Shown here: in pieces, positions 17,132-26,541 of the stretch
Position numbering within the stretch: position 1 is the stretch's first letter
Layout: each line of letters opens with the position of its first letter
Assembly: GCF_900143625.1 (NCBI RefSeq)
Contig: NZ_FRFF01000201.1
Coordinates: 48,771-112,770 of the forward strand
DNA length: 64,000 nucleotides
Direction of reading: 5' to 3'
Source: Nocardiopsis sp. JB363
Lineage (GTDB): Bacteria > Actinomycetota > Actinomycetes > Streptosporangiales > Streptosporangiaceae
Notes under the pieces: model-generated
The model's database searches: none
What the model was told of the DNA's origin: nothing
The model's input: the letters and a program-made list of their open reading frames with translations, nothing else
Position numbers and translations under genes: made by a program

Positions 17132-17656
17132 TCAGCGTGCGTCGAAGGCCCGCTGGAAAGCCGCCAGCGCGTCCTCGTCGAACAACACGATCTCCACCCT
17201 GGGCACCCGGGCCCGCGCGGTGCTCAGCGCCCGCGCGGCGATCCGGGCCGCGGAGTCCAACGGCCACCGATAGACCCCTGTGGAGATGGCGGGGAAGGCG
17301 ATCGACTCGGCGCCCAGTTCCTCGGCGACCCGTAGCGACTCGGTGAAGCAGGAGGCCAGTACCTCCGAGCGGTCCTCGGTGGTGCTGTACACCGGGCCCA
17401 CGGTGTGGATCACCCAGCGGGCCGGCAGGTTCCCCGCGGTCGTTGCCACAGCCTGCCCGGCCGGCAGTCCGCCGCCGTAGTGCGAGTCGCGCAGTGCCCG
17501 GCACTCCTCCAGGATCGCCTTCCCACCCTTGCGGTGGATCGCCCCGTCCACCCCGCCGCCACCCAGTAGCGAGCTGTTGGCGGCATTGACGACGGCGTCC
17601 ACGCGTTGTTCGGTGATGTCGCCTCGCGACAGGTTCACTCGCATGCGTTCGGACAC
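17132..17656 (-). CDS. macrodomain protein (O-acetyl-ADP-ribose deacetylase type)
   Basis: 174 residues from GTG at 17656 after GGGAG. Classical macrodomain motifs are present: LSRGDITEQRVDAVVNAANS, then LLGGGGVDGAIH, and ESIAFPAISTGVYRWP. The family binds ADP-ribose and removes it from O-acetyl-ADP-ribose or modified proteins or DNA. Upstream in-frame sequence is not protein-like and is dropped. Confidence 0.93.
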   Translation of the reverse strand: MSERMRVNLSRGDITEQRVDAVVNAANSSLLGGGGVDGAIHRKGGKAILEECRALRDSHYGGGLPAGQAVATTAGNLPARWVIHTVGPVYSTTEDRSEVLASCFTESLRVAEELGAESIAFPAISTGVYRWPLDSAARIAARALSTARARVPRVEIVLFDEDALAAFQRAFDAR

Positions 17657-17822
17657 GGGTCCACTCCCTTCACAAGGCCCCGGACGTCGCTCGACGTCGG
17701 GAACGAGGATCACTCCGATTCGACAGGGGTCCGGGGCGCAAGCACCCTTCGGACCCTGACGCCAGGGACTCAATACCCTTGCCCACAGGCCATCTTGAAT
17801 TAACGTGGGGGTGCCACAGGCA

Positions 17823-17832
17823 GTAGTACTAC
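17823..17832. promoter_or_regulatory. BlaI-type palindromic operator
   Basis: GTAGTACTAC is a perfect palindrome built from the TACTAC/GTAGTA half-sites known for BlaI/MecI operators. It lies 20 bases before the start of the BlaI-family gene, and GTCGTAGAC directly follows. Autoregulation is likely. Confidence 0.6.
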
Positions 17833-17851
17833 CCGTCGTAGACTCGTGTAC

Positions 17852-18214
17852 ATGAATCGGCTTGGCGAACTTGAACGCGCGGTGATGGATGTACTGTGGG
17901 CACGCAACGAACCAATGACGGTTCGCGAAGTCGGCAAAGCTCTGGCTGAGCGGGACCTGGCACACACGACCGTCATGACCGTGCTCGACCGACTCGCCAA
18001 GAAGAAGGTCGTCACCCGGGCACGTGAGGGCCGTGCGTGGCGGTACCGTCCGGCAGCCAGCCGCGAGAACTACGTGTCCGAGATGATGTTCGACGCACTC
18101 GGACAGACGGTCGATCGTGACGCGGCCTTGGCCGCCTTCGTCCAATCCATGGACGGCCAGGAGGCTGAAGCGCTACGGCGCGCACTCGCGGAAATCGAGC
18201 AGCCAAGGAACTAG
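17852..18214 (+). CDS. BlaI/MecI/CopY-family transcriptional repressor
   Basis: 120 residues. Winged helix at the N-terminus: LGELERAVMDVLW, MTVREVGKAL, and AHTTVMTVLDRLAKKKVV as the recognition and wing region, with a C-terminal dimerisation helix. Family members repress beta-lactamase or other operons and are cleaved after signalling by an M56 membrane peptidase. The next gene, five bases later, encodes just such a peptidase. An operator-like palindrome precedes the gene. Confidence 0.92.
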   Translation: MNRLGELERAVMDVLWARNEPMTVREVGKALAERDLAHTTVMTVLDRLAKKKVVTRAREGRAWRYRPAASRENYVSEMMFDALGQTVDRDAALAAFVQSMDGQEAEALRRALAEIEQPRN

Positions 18215-18219
18215 TCCGT

Positions 18220-19164
18220 ATGGTCAGTGCCGCACTCCTCACTCTCGTCGCGGTCAGCTGCCTCGTCGCCATGGAAGCTCTCCACCGGGCGAAGTGGCCC
18301 TCCCGCGGCCCCTACACGGCGGTCATCACCTGGCAGGCCTTGGGCCTGGCGTGGGGTGTGTCCACCATCGGCGCGCTGCTGGCATACGGCCTGTCCTCGT
18401 ACGAACTCGGTGCCGCCGGCGGCAGCATGGCCATGCTGTCCGACCTGGTCAGCGGCGAGTTCCTCCTCGCGGAGTTCTCCCAGGGGATGGAGGGCGTCAG
18501 TCACCTGGCCGCCGTCGCGTTGGCCGTGATCCTCACCCTGGTCCTCTTCTGCGGGCTGGTCGCCTCCTTCGTTCAGGTGCTCCGGGTCCGCAGACGCCAT
18601 CACGACCTCCTCGCACTCGTCGCCAGCGACCACCCCGACGTCCCCGGCGCCCGCGTGGTCGACCATCCGGGGGCCGCCGCGTACTGTCTGCCGGGCGTCC
18701 TGCGCTCTCAGGTGGTCATCAGCGCCGGAGCCCTCGAAGTCCTCGACAATCGGGAACTCGCCGCGGTCCTCGCCCATGAGCACGCCCACCTGCGCCAGCG
18801 TCACGACCTCGTGCTGCTGCCCTTCTCCTCCCTCAAACGGGCCTTCCCCCGAGTGCACCTGGTGCGCACCTACTACGAGAGCGTCGCTCTGCTCATCGAG
18901 ATGTGCGCCGACGACCAGGCCCTGCGCAAGAGCTCCTCGCGTGAGCTGGCCATGGCGCTACTGCGTTTCGGGGCGGCGGGGCCCGTCCCGGTCCCGGCCG
19001 GCGCGATGGCGGCCGTACATCCGGCCGAATCCACGGTGATGCGGCGGGTCAACCGCCTGCTGCACCCCGACGACGAACTCCCGTACCACGCGGGCGCGAT
19101 CATCATGGGCGCCTCCGCGTTCCTCCTGGCCACGGTCACCTGCCTCTGGAACATCCCGGTCTGA
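18220..19164 (+). CDS. M56-family membrane zinc metallopeptidase
   Basis: 314 residues. Helices lie at about 5-22, 40-60, 95-120 and 295-312. The zinc motif HEHAH (in VLAHEHAHLRQRHD) sits between helices 3 and 4. The protein lacks the C-terminal penicillin-binding sensor of BlaR1, so it resembles the short actinobacterial M56 members that pair with BlaI-type repressors. The likely role is to cleave or relieve the upstream repressor; the inducing signal is unknown. Confidence 0.9.
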   Translation: MVSAALLTLVAVSCLVAMEALHRAKWPSRGPYTAVITWQALGLAWGVSTIGALLAYGLSSYELGAAGGSMAMLSDLVSGEFLLAEFSQGMEGVSHLAAVALAVILTLVLFCGLVASFVQVLRVRRRHHDLLALVASDHPDVPGARVVDHPGAAAYCLPGVLRSQVVISAGALEVLDNRELAAVLAHEHAHLRQRHDLVLLPFSSLKRAFPRVHLVRTYYESVALLIEMCADDQALRKSSSRELAMALLRFGAAGPVPVPAGAMAAVHPAESTVMRRVNRLLHPDDELPYHAGAIIMGASAFLLATVTCLWNIPV

Positions 19165-19196
19165 CCCGGGTCCCTCCCACCGGGCCGAGAGACTCG

Positions 19197-19243
19197 AACG
19201 GATCCGGGCCTCCTCCGGGCACGATTATCGGCGCCGATCCGTT
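19197..19243 (+). terminator. possible terminator after the M56 gene
   Basis: AACGGATC pairs with GATCCGTT across a 31-base interior that itself contains a CGGG-rich element. Confidence 0.4.
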
Positions 19244-19298
19244 TACCGTGGAGAGCGGGCGGACCCCCGTTCGATCATGTGCAGCTCTGGAGTGAGTC

Positions 19299-19598
19299 TT
19301 GTTTTACTGGATCTGGCAGCTCGTCTACCTGGTGACCTTCGTGGCCAGCCTCTACGCGTTGATCGAGGCGATCCGGACACCGGCGCAGGCCTTCGAGGTC
19401 ATGGACAAGCAGACCAAGAAGCTCTGGGTGATCCTGACCGCCGTGGCGTCGGGTCTGTCCCTGCTCGCGGTCCTGAGCGGCACGGGCATGTTCGTCATCC
19501 TCGGTCTGGTGGCCACGCTCATCTTCCTGTTGGATGTACGTCCCGCGGTCAAGGGCATGGGCGGTAACCAGAACAACGGTCCCTACGGGCCCTGGTAG
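19299..19598 (+). CDS. DUF2516 membrane protein
   Basis: 99 residues from TTG, with GGAG upstream. Three hydrophobic segments (about 4-22, 42-62, 64-82) separated by a short loop with AFEVMDKQTKKLW, the DUF2516 pattern common in actinobacteria. The function is unknown. The 3' end overlaps the end of the convergent hydrolase gene by 16 bases. Confidence 0.8.
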   Translation: MFYWIWQLVYLVTFVASLYALIEAIRTPAQAFEVMDKQTKKLWVILTAVASGLSLLAVLSGTGMFVILGLVATLIFLLDVRPAVKGMGGNQNNGPYGPW

Positions 19599-21988
19599 GT
19601 CTCCGGAACAGGGGCCCCCGATGGTCGTCCGGCGGGCATGACCTGCCACATGGCCTCCGCGTAGGCGGGGTCACCGGTGTAGTCGGAGTGGCCGAGGATC
19701 TCCGGGCGGCGAGCCTCACCGGGTGGGGCGTCGTAGGAGCGTGGGTCCGGCAGTGGTTCGACCGTCGGCACGACCACCTCCTCCCCGTCGGGACCGGAGC
19801 GACGTACCGGCCCCGCGATGGCGTCGGTGACCCGCCACAGATTGCGCCAGGACGCCACCCTCCCGTTCAGGTCGGTGAAGGCCACCGGACCGAAGTAGGC
19901 GGGGAAGTAGCGGGAGTACAAGCGGTCCAACGGGGAGCCGTGGGTGATCAGTGAGACCCGGTCCGCGCACTCCTCGGGCAGCTGCCACACCGTGGCCGCC
20001 GCCAGCACCGAACCCTGTGAGTGACCGGACAGCACCACACCGGTGTTCTCCCCGGCCATCCGGCGCACCCTCGCGGTGAGCTGGGGGACGGCGCGTTCGG
20101 CGTAGGACGGCGGAGCCAGCGGATGGGCCGCCCGTGGCCAGAAGGTGCCCACGTCCCACACCGCGCCCACGGCCTGACGGGTCGGCCGGTCTCGGTAGGC
20201 ACTGCGGCCGATCCACACCAGCGCCACCAGAGCGGCGCCGCCCAGCAGTGAACCCATCGCCACCATCGCGTCCAGGGCGTCTTGGGCCACGCCCTGGAAC
20301 CCGCCCGCGACCGCCATGGGGGCGTCCATGGGTCCGGCCACCAGTCTTCCGGTGACGATCGAGTACAGGGCCAGCCCCACCAACGGCACCACCGGCAGCA
20401 GCAGGGCGCCCAGGATCTTCGGTAGCGCTTCGGTCATCCGGCCCATGGCTCGGGAACGCGCGATGTCCCACGTCCGCCGGTCCCGGACACTGCGCGAGTA
20501 GAGCGCGGTGACCTTCGGCAGTTGGGCCCGTACCGCTCCGCGCAGCCACAGGGCCAGGACCACCACCACGATCAGCACGATGATCGCCTGGAAGGCGAAG
20601 GCCAACTGGAGCCAGGAGTAGGCGGTGGGCGGGGACAGCGCCAGACAGTCGGCCTCCGGGGCGTCCATCGAGCCGCAGCCGCTCAACCACAGCGACCCCT
20701 GGTAGACCAGGGCCGCGGAGAAGGCACCGCCCAGCAGGGTGCCCAACGCGGCGGTGGACGGGCCGGCCAACCCCCGCATGGCGGTGTGCCGGTGCGGCCG
20801 GTCCACCGCGAACAGCACCAGCGCCGCCACCAGCAGGATCACCACCAAGGTGCCCTGCACGGCGAAGAGGCTGTTGAGCATGGTGCCGCTGCCGGGGAGC
20901 CGCCCCTCGACCACCCAACCCGGCCGTGGCCAGACCGTGTACACCGCGATGACGGCGGTCAACCCCAGGATGGTGTCGCGCAACACGCGGCACAGCCGGT
21001 CGGCGCGTGCGTTCCACCGGGCGTCCTTGCCGGGGACCAGCACGCTCACCGTGCTCAGCAGCGCCACGAGCGCCAACAGCCCCGCAAGGACCGCTCCGGC
21101 CGTCCACAACCCTGGAGAGCCCGGAAGCGGGGCTCCTCGACCGCCCAGGTCGTGCAGCAGGGGTGGCAGGAGCAGCAGCGCCGCCACGGTGCTCACGGCG
21201 ATCGCGATGTGCGCCGACCGCAGCCGGGCCATGATCTCGCTGTTGCGCCAGAAGTCGGGGTGGCTGAGCGGGGCGTCCTCGGAGTGCCGGGGCGGCACCG
21301 GCCCGGTCACCACCTCGTAGTCGGCCGCGGTCCGCCGGGACAACCGCCACAGCACCACCACGACCGCCGCCGGCAGCACCGCGCCCACCAGCAACGACCA
21401 TCCCGGGGCGGACAGCGGGGAGGAGGCCGACGCGAGGAAGGCCAACCACGGCCGTGCCCGCACGCATTCCTCGCCCAGACCACCGCACTGCCAGGCGACC
21501 AGGTCCATCCCCACCCCGGCGGCGGCCAGGACGATGAGCATGGTCAGGGAGAGCGCCAACAGCCGCACCCCGGCCCCGTAGGCGATGTTGGCCACCCTGC
21601 GGGTCCCGGTCTGGCCGTCGTCCATCCGTCCCGGCCGCATCCAGTAGGCCACGTTGAGCATCATGAACGGCATCAACAGGAGCCAGAAGGCTCGTGACGA
21701 GGCGCCCGAGGTGAGGTTGCCCCAGGCGAAGATCTCCCGACGCATCCCCGGCAGGGTCTCGGTGTCCGGTTTCCGCCGCCACCGGAAGAACCCGGCCAAC
21801 CGGTCGCCGCCCACACGCATGGCGGGCTCCACGTCCAGGAGTTCCTCCGCCTGCCCACCGCTCACTCCGTGGACGCGCAACTCCACACAGTCGCGGGCGC
21901 GCGAGGTCTCTCCGTCGGACGTGGAAGGGGTACGAGGGGCGGGTGCGCGGGTGGAGTGTTCGTGGAGGGGTTCCGCTGTGTCCGGCAT
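19583..21988 (-). CDS. large multi-spanning membrane protein with lipase-type hydrolase domain
   Basis: 801 residues from ATG at 21988, with AGGA upstream. The N-terminus contains DCVELRVHGVSGG, the start of an alpha/beta-hydrolase-like region. About 8-10 membrane helices follow (between about residues 95 and 600). The C-terminal part carries GVVLSGHSQGSVLAAATVW, a nucleophile elbow, and SLITHGSPLDRLYSRYFP. The split of strand and nucleophile around a membrane domain is unusual. It is probably a membrane-bound esterase or lipase-like protein; the substrate is unknown. Confidence 0.72.
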   Translation of the reverse strand: MPDTAEPLHEHSTRAPAPRTPSTSDGETSRARDCVELRVHGVSGGQAEELLDVEPAMRVGGDRLAGFFRWRRKPDTETLPGMRREIFAWGNLTSGASSRAFWLLLMPFMMLNVAYWMRPGRMDDGQTGTRRVANIAYGAGVRLLALSLTMLIVLAAAGVGMDLVAWQCGGLGEECVRARPWLAFLASASSPLSAPGWSLLVGAVLPAAVVVVLWRLSRRTAADYEVVTGPVPPRHSEDAPLSHPDFWRNSEIMARLRSAHIAIAVSTVAALLLLPPLLHDLGGRGAPLPGSPGLWTAGAVLAGLLALVALLSTVSVLVPGKDARWNARADRLCRVLRDTILGLTAVIAVYTVWPRPGWVVEGRLPGSGTMLNSLFAVQGTLVVILLVAALVLFAVDRPHRHTAMRGLAGPSTAALGTLLGGAFSAALVYQGSLWLSGCGSMDAPEADCLALSPPTAYSWLQLAFAFQAIIVLIVVVVLALWLRGAVRAQLPKVTALYSRSVRDRRTWDIARSRAMGRMTEALPKILGALLLPVVPLVGLALYSIVTGRLVAGPMDAPMAVAGGFQGVAQDALDAMVAMGSLLGGAALVALVWIGRSAYRDRPTRQAVGAVWDVGTFWPRAAHPLAPPSYAERAVPQLTARVRRMAGENTGVVLSGHSQGSVLAAATVWQLPEECADRVSLITHGSPLDRLYSRYFPAYFGPVAFTDLNGRVASWRNLWRVTDAIAGPVRRSGPDGEEVVVPTVEPLPDPRSYDAPPGEARRPEILGHSDYTGDPAYAEAMWQVMPAGRPSGAPVPETYQGP

Positions 21989-22101
21989 GTCAGCATCCTG
22001 CCACGCAGAGTCGCCATGAGACAGCGTGATCTCCGAGCCTGTGGACAACTCGTGGGATCGGAATCGGCCGGGGGAGGGGCCGCGGGCGGCGAGAGGCCGG
22101 T

Positions 22102-23118
22102 TCACTCCACCAGCGACTCGTCCTCCACGTCCCAGGTGTTGCAGGACCCCGGTGACTGCTCCTCCCACCCGGAGCGGGTCCATCCGACGCTGTTCTCCGG
22201 GGCGCCGTGCGTGCGCGCCTCGTCCGGCTCGCCCTCTCGGTCCGCGGTCGCGGACGCGTCGTCCAACAGCACCTGGAGGTCGTCGCCGGACAACGGATAA
22301 CTCACCCGCACCGAACCCAGGAACGCCCCCGCCAGGCAGTTGGCCTGAAGCTCGCTGCGGCGCGTCCAGGTGTTGCGGCCGGCGTCGTCCTCCTCCAGCT
22401 GGCGTTGTTCGTGGTAGTACTCCAACAGCCCGGACTCGCCCTGCACGTGGTGGGCGTACTCGTGGGCCAGCAGGGACGCGTACACCACGCTGTCCTCGGC
22501 CCCGTTCCACTTCTCGACCACGTCCTCGGTACCGATGTAGACGGCACTACTGGCACGGCAGTAGAAGGCGCCCGCCGCGGAGGGATAGGCGCGGCACGGG
22601 CTCATGCCCGGCTCGGTCCAGAACACCCGGTCCGGTGGGCTGAAGGCGATCCCCGCCCGTTCGAACTGGGTCTGCCAGACATCGTCCAGACAGTCGGCGA
22701 CCTGGTGCAGGAACACCTCCAACGAGGTGGGATCGTCCACGTCCACGTCCGGTACCGGGCACGGCAGGGGACTCAGCCTCCCCGTCTCGTACAGCGGATT
22801 GGCGAGCAGCGCCACCTCTCCGGTGGGTCGGTCCGGCACCGCCTGGCCCGGCAACTGCAACTGCCCGGTAGGGGAAGCCGAGAGCGAGCCGCCCTGCCCG
22901 GGTTTGTCCTCCCCGCTCTCGGCGCGCTCCACCACGGTGCCGGCCTCCGACCCCGCACCCCTTTGAACGGTGGACCACGACAGCAACGACAACGCCAACA
23001 CGGTCACCAGGAGACCGCAGACCACGCTGAACACCCGACGGTTGTTCCGGTGCATCCGGCGCGCACGCGCCAGCCGGGAGGACTCGTCGGGACCACCGTG
23101 GTTCAAGGCCGCGTTCAC
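22102..23118 (-). CDS. neutral zinc metallopeptidase (PF04228-like), membrane-anchored
   Basis: 338 residues from GTG at 23118, which overlaps the stop of the upstream gene (GTGA). One membrane helix at about 28-50 precedes a linker and a zinc-peptidase domain with SLLAHEYAHHVQGESGLLEYY and ELQANCLAGAFLGS. The two Cys pairs (around DCLDD and CRAYP) are conserved with the neighbouring paralog. It is likely anchored with the domain outside the cell. The substrate is unknown. Confidence 0.87.
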   Translation of the reverse strand: MNAALNHGGPDESSRLARARRMHRNNRRVFSVVCGLLVTVLALSLLSWSTVQRGAGSEAGTVVERAESGEDKPGQGGSLSASPTGQLQLPGQAVPDRPTGEVALLANPLYETGRLSPLPCPVPDVDVDDPTSLEVFLHQVADCLDDVWQTQFERAGIAFSPPDRVFWTEPGMSPCRAYPSAAGAFYCRASSAVYIGTEDVVEKWNGAEDSVVYASLLAHEYAHHVQGESGLLEYYHEQRQLEEDDAGRNTWTRRSELQANCLAGAFLGSVRVSYPLSGDDLQVLLDDASATADREGEPDEARTHGAPENSVGWTRSGWEEQSPGSCNTWDVEDESLVE

Positions 23119-24074
23119 CGCACCAGCTCCTCGCGGGCCTCCCACGTGTTACAGGCGGCCGGATCCATCCGATCCAACCCGTGCGCGGTCCACAGTCGGC
23201 CGTTCTCCGTCGAACCGTGTGTGCCGGTGCCCGCGTGGTCGGAGCGGCGCACGACGTCGTCGAGGATGTTCTCCCGCTCGCGCTCCTGGTAACCCAAGGA
23301 CTCCTCGGCGGAACCGACGAACACCCCGCCCAGACAGTTGGCCTGGAGTTCGTTGCGACGGGTCAACTCGTCGGCGGTCTCGTCGTCGGCGTTGGCCCGC
23401 AGGGCGTGGAATTCGGCGAGCATCCGGGACTGGCCCTGCACGTGGTGGCCGTACTCGTGGCTGAGCAGGAACGTGTAGGCCTCGGGTTCCTCACTGCTCG
23501 CCGAAGCCGCCACGATGTCCTTCACCCCCAGATACAGGCCCTGATTGGCCTGGCAGTAGAACGCAGCGGTGCCTCCACTGGGAAAAGGACCACAGGGGCT
23601 GTGCCCCTCGTCGTGCCAGTAGATCCGGTTGGGGGAGCTGAACGGTAGCCCGGCCTCGTCGAAGTAGGCCGCCCAGGCCGTGTCGAGACAGTCGGCGATC
23701 GCGTGCACGAACACCTCGACCGAACGAGGGTCTTCCTGGTCCAACGTCGGTGGGGAGCACGTCACCTCACCCAGCTCACCCGTCGCGTACAGCGGGTTCT
23801 GGCCGAGAGGGTCGTCGATCCGCGCGTCCGGGTGGTCGACCGGCCGGCCCTCCGCGTCCGCGGACATCAGCTCCGTGGGATCGGTGCCGACCGGGTCGCC
23901 CCAGGCCGGCTCGGCGCCCGGCAGCATCGCCGAGATCGCCAGGAATCCGGTGAACCCGACCGCGGCCAGTCCCGTACCGAGGGACAGGGACACGCCCAGC
24001 CCCATGCGCTGTAGGAAGCCACGAGGTTCCGCCCAGGGGTCGAGGTCCGGGGCCGGGCGAGCCCTCCTCACCAC
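23115..24074 (-). CDS. neutral zinc metallopeptidase paralog, membrane-anchored
   Basis: About 319 residues; the start is GTG at 24074 or 24071. A membrane helix at about 27-50 is followed by the same peptidase domain as the downstream gene: FLLSHEYGHHVQGQSRMLAEFHAL with the HExxH zinc motif, and ELQANCLGGVFVGS. It forms a two-gene operon with its paralog (4-base overlap). The much longer open frame upstream of 24074 lies opposite the DUF2207 gene and is a shadow. Confidence 0.86.
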   Translation of the reverse strand: MVRRARPAPDLDPWAEPRGFLQRMGLGVSLSLGTGLAAVGFTGFLAISAMLPGAEPAWGDPVGTDPTELMSADAEGRPVDHPDARIDDPLGQNPLYATGELGEVTCSPPTLDQEDPRSVEVFVHAIADCLDTAWAAYFDEAGLPFSSPNRIYWHDEGHSPCGPFPSGGTAAFYCQANQGLYLGVKDIVAASASSEEPEAYTFLLSHEYGHHVQGQSRMLAEFHALRANADDETADELTRRNELQANCLGGVFVGSAEESLGYQERERENILDDVVRRSDHAGTGTHGSTENGRLWTAHGLDRMDPAACNTWEAREELVR

Positions 24075-24086
24075 GTGCCCACGTCC

Positions 24087-24110
24087 GTCCGACCCAGGGC
24101 CCTGTCGGAC
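24087..24110. promoter_or_regulatory. palindrome between divergent genes
   Basis: GTCCGAC and GTCGGAC flank the palindrome CAGGGCCCTG, in the 141-bp gap between the peptidase operon and the DUF2207 gene. A possible shared operator. Confidence 0.35.
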
Positions 24111-24215
24111 CTCGCCGGAGGGCGGGCGGCGGCTGTTCGGGGACACCGATTCACGACGCCGCGGGGGGCGCCCTGCGGACACGGCCCGGGGGAGGACCGG
24201 ATAGGCTCTCGCGTC

Positions 24216-26063
24216 ATGTGGTGGGTCGGCTCCTGGCGTGCGGCCGTCGCTTGGGCGACGGCCCTGCTCGTGTTCTCCTCGCTGGTCACAGCGGTCACCG
24301 TGGCGTGGCCGAGAGAGGAGGCGCACGCGGCGGCGGCCGCACCGTTCACCACAGTACCGGGGCACGCCTCGGCGGGGACCGTGCCCCATGCGGCCGCCGA
24401 GGGTTCCATCACCAACGAGATCACCCTCGAACTGGACCGGCATGGCGTACTCAGCGGTGAGGAGGCCATCCGTTTCGAGGGAGAGGCCCCCGAGACCTTC
24501 ACCCGGGCGCTGACCTCCACCATGATCTACGACACCGATCACGACCGTCGGTTCGAGATCGACGGTGTCACCGCGGTCGACGCCGACGGCGCGACCGTCG
24601 AGGTGGAGACCGAGGACGCCGGCGGCGCCCTGCTGGTGCGCATCCCCACCGAGGACGCACGAGGCGTGCGCCTGTCCTACCGGGTGGGCGGCACGGTCAG
24701 CGAGGTCGCCCAGGGGGTCCAACTGGAGTGGCGCGCGGTGGGCGCCTACAGCCACCCGGTCCGCACCACCGAGGTCACCGTCAACGCGCCCCTGCCACCG
24801 GAGGCCCTGTCCTGCCTGGCGGGCGAACCTCGCAGCTCCATGTACTGCACCGCCTCCGACATGGGCGGCGAAGCGGTCGTCGCGCACTTCCTCCAGGCCG
24901 ACATGGGCCCGGACGATCGGCTCGACATCGTCGTGAACTACCCGCCCGGCACAGCCGAGGGCGAACCCATCCTCACCCGACGCTGGTCCCTCGCGTCGGC
25001 CTTCGCGGTCACCCCGGCGACCGGAAGCGTCTTCGGTCTGTTGCTGCTGGTCCTGGTGGGCGGCCTGATCGCTCTCATCCGCATCCGTGGCCGTGACGAA
25101 CGCGCCCTGCGCAGTGAGGCCTCCCAGGGAGACCACGCACCGATCGAGCCCGGCGAACACGGTCGGCTGCGCTTCCACGCCCCCGACGGTGTCCACCCCG
25201 GCCAGATCGGCACGCTGGTCGACGAACGCGTCGACATCGCCGACCTCACCGCCGGAGTCCTGGACCTGGCCGTACGCGGTTACATCCGGGTCGAGGAACT
25301 TCCGCACGAGCACTTCACCTCGGTGGACTGGCGACTGGTCCGACTGGACGGCCCGATCGAGGAGAAGCTGCTCGCCTCCGAGTGGTTGCTGCTGGACGCC
25401 CTCTTCGGGGACGAGCGCACGGTGCGCATGTCCCAACTCGCCTCGCCTCGGCATTCCACCGACTTCCCCGCTCGGATCGACCGGGTCCGGGACGAGCTGT
25501 ACCAGGACATGGTGCGGCTGAAGTGGTTCTCCCGCTCACCCAGCCGGGTCCGCGGTGTCTGGACCACCGTCGGAATGGTCACCACCGCGGTCGGCGTCCT
25601 ATCGACCGTCCTCCTCGCGGTGTTCACCCACGCCGCCTTCACCGGACTGGCCGTCGTCATCGCGGGCGCCGCCATCACCGCGGGCGCCCAGTACATGCCC
25701 GCGAAGACCGGACTGGGCAGCTCCGTGTACGCGCACACCATGGGTTTTCGCGACTACCTGCTGAGCCCACGCGCCCAGACCGTGCCGCCGGGGCAACGGG
25801 TGGAGCTGTACTCGCGCTACCTGCCCTACGCGGTGATCTTCGACGACGTGGAGCGTTGGGCCAACATCCTGGCCGGCGCCGCCATCGCCGACCTCGAACC
25901 GGAGGAGCTCGACGGAGACGGCCTGCACTGGTACACGGGACCGCGCGAGTGGCGGATCGAGGACTTCACGGACTCCATCACCACGTTCGTGTTCACCCTC
26001 ACCGGTGTCATCACCAACACCCGTCGCACCGGGCTGCTCAACCAGCTGCAACGATCGAAGTAG
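24216..26063 (+). CDS. DUF2207 membrane protein
   Basis: 615 residues. A signal peptide with cleavage near AHAAAAAPF leads to an extracellular beta-rich domain (about 65-265), a membrane helix (about 270-292), a cytoplasmic domain with a winged-helix-like part, a pair of helices (about 455-490) and a C-terminal tail. This is the DUF2207 layout. The function is unknown, though family members are linked to cell-surface homeostasis. The ATG has no near ribosome binding site; TAGGCT about 10 bases upstream could give a leaderless mRNA. Confidence 0.8.
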   Translation: MWWVGSWRAAVAWATALLVFSSLVTAVTVAWPREEAHAAAAAPFTTVPGHASAGTVPHAAAEGSITNEITLELDRHGVLSGEEAIRFEGEAPETFTRALTSTMIYDTDHDRRFEIDGVTAVDADGATVEVETEDAGGALLVRIPTEDARGVRLSYRVGGTVSEVAQGVQLEWRAVGAYSHPVRTTEVTVNAPLPPEALSCLAGEPRSSMYCTASDMGGEAVVAHFLQADMGPDDRLDIVVNYPPGTAEGEPILTRRWSLASAFAVTPATGSVFGLLLLVLVGGLIALIRIRGRDERALRSEASQGDHAPIEPGEHGRLRFHAPDGVHPGQIGTLVDERVDIADLTAGVLDLAVRGYIRVEELPHEHFTSVDWRLVRLDGPIEEKLLASEWLLLDALFGDERTVRMSQLASPRHSTDFPARIDRVRDELYQDMVRLKWFSRSPSRVRGVWTTVGMVTTAVGVLSTVLLAVFTHAAFTGLAVVIAGAAITAGAQYMPAKTGLGSSVYAHTMGFRDYLLSPRAQTVPPGQRVELYSRYLPYAVIFDDVERWANILAGAAIADLEPEELDGDGLHWYTGPREWRIEDFTDSITTFVFTLTGVITNTRRTGLLNQLQRSK

Positions 26064-26115
26064 ACACGCTCCGGGCCGGGGCGAGGAGAGCCGACGAGGA
26101 CAAGAGGGGGAACCC

Positions 26116-26541
26116 ATGCGCGCGGTCGTGCAGCGGGTGTCACACGCTTCGGTGACGGTGGACGACGAGGTGGTCGGGGAGATCACCCGCCCCGGACTCA
26201 TGGCGCTCGTGGGTGTCACCCACACCGACACGGAGGCCGAGGCCGCCAAGATCGCCCGCAAGCTCTGGACGCTGCGGATCCTGGAGGACGAGAAGTCCTG
26301 TTCCGACATCGAGGCCCCGCTGTTGGTGGTCAGCCAGTTCACCCTCTACGGAGACGCCCGCAAGGGACGCCGCCCCACGTGGCAGGCGGCGGCCCCGGGC
26401 CCGGTCGCCGAACCCCTCGTGGACGCCGTCGTCAAGGAACTGCGCGAACAGGGAGCCGAGGTCGCCACCGGGGTGTTCGGCGCGCAGATGTCCGTGGGGA
26501 TGACCAACGAGGGCCCGTTCACCGTCGTCCTGGAGGTGTGA
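26116..26541 (+). CDS. dtd: D-aminoacyl-tRNA deacylase
   Basis: 141 residues, the full family length, with GAGGGGG before the ATG. Motifs: MRAVVQRVSHASVTVD, LLVVSQFTLYGDARKGRRP, and the Gly-cisPro motif region MTNEGPFTVVLE. It hydrolyses D-aminoacyl-tRNA (and glycyl-tRNA-Ala), preventing D-residue misincorporation. The 3' end overlaps the convergent PNPOx-fold gene by 23 bases. Confidence 0.95.
   Translation: MRAVVQRVSHASVTVDDEVVGEITRPGLMALVGVTHTDTEAEAAKIARKLWTLRILEDEKSCSDIEAPLLVVSQFTLYGDARKGRRPTWQAAAPGPVAEPLVDAVVKELREQGAEVATGVFGAQMSVGMTNEGPFTVVLEV

Noticed and set aside
24075..25454. 460-codon N-terminal extension of the minus-strand metallopeptidase
   Set aside because: It lies opposite the DUF2207 gene and has shadow-type composition; the peptidase has a natural start and membrane anchor at 24071-24074.
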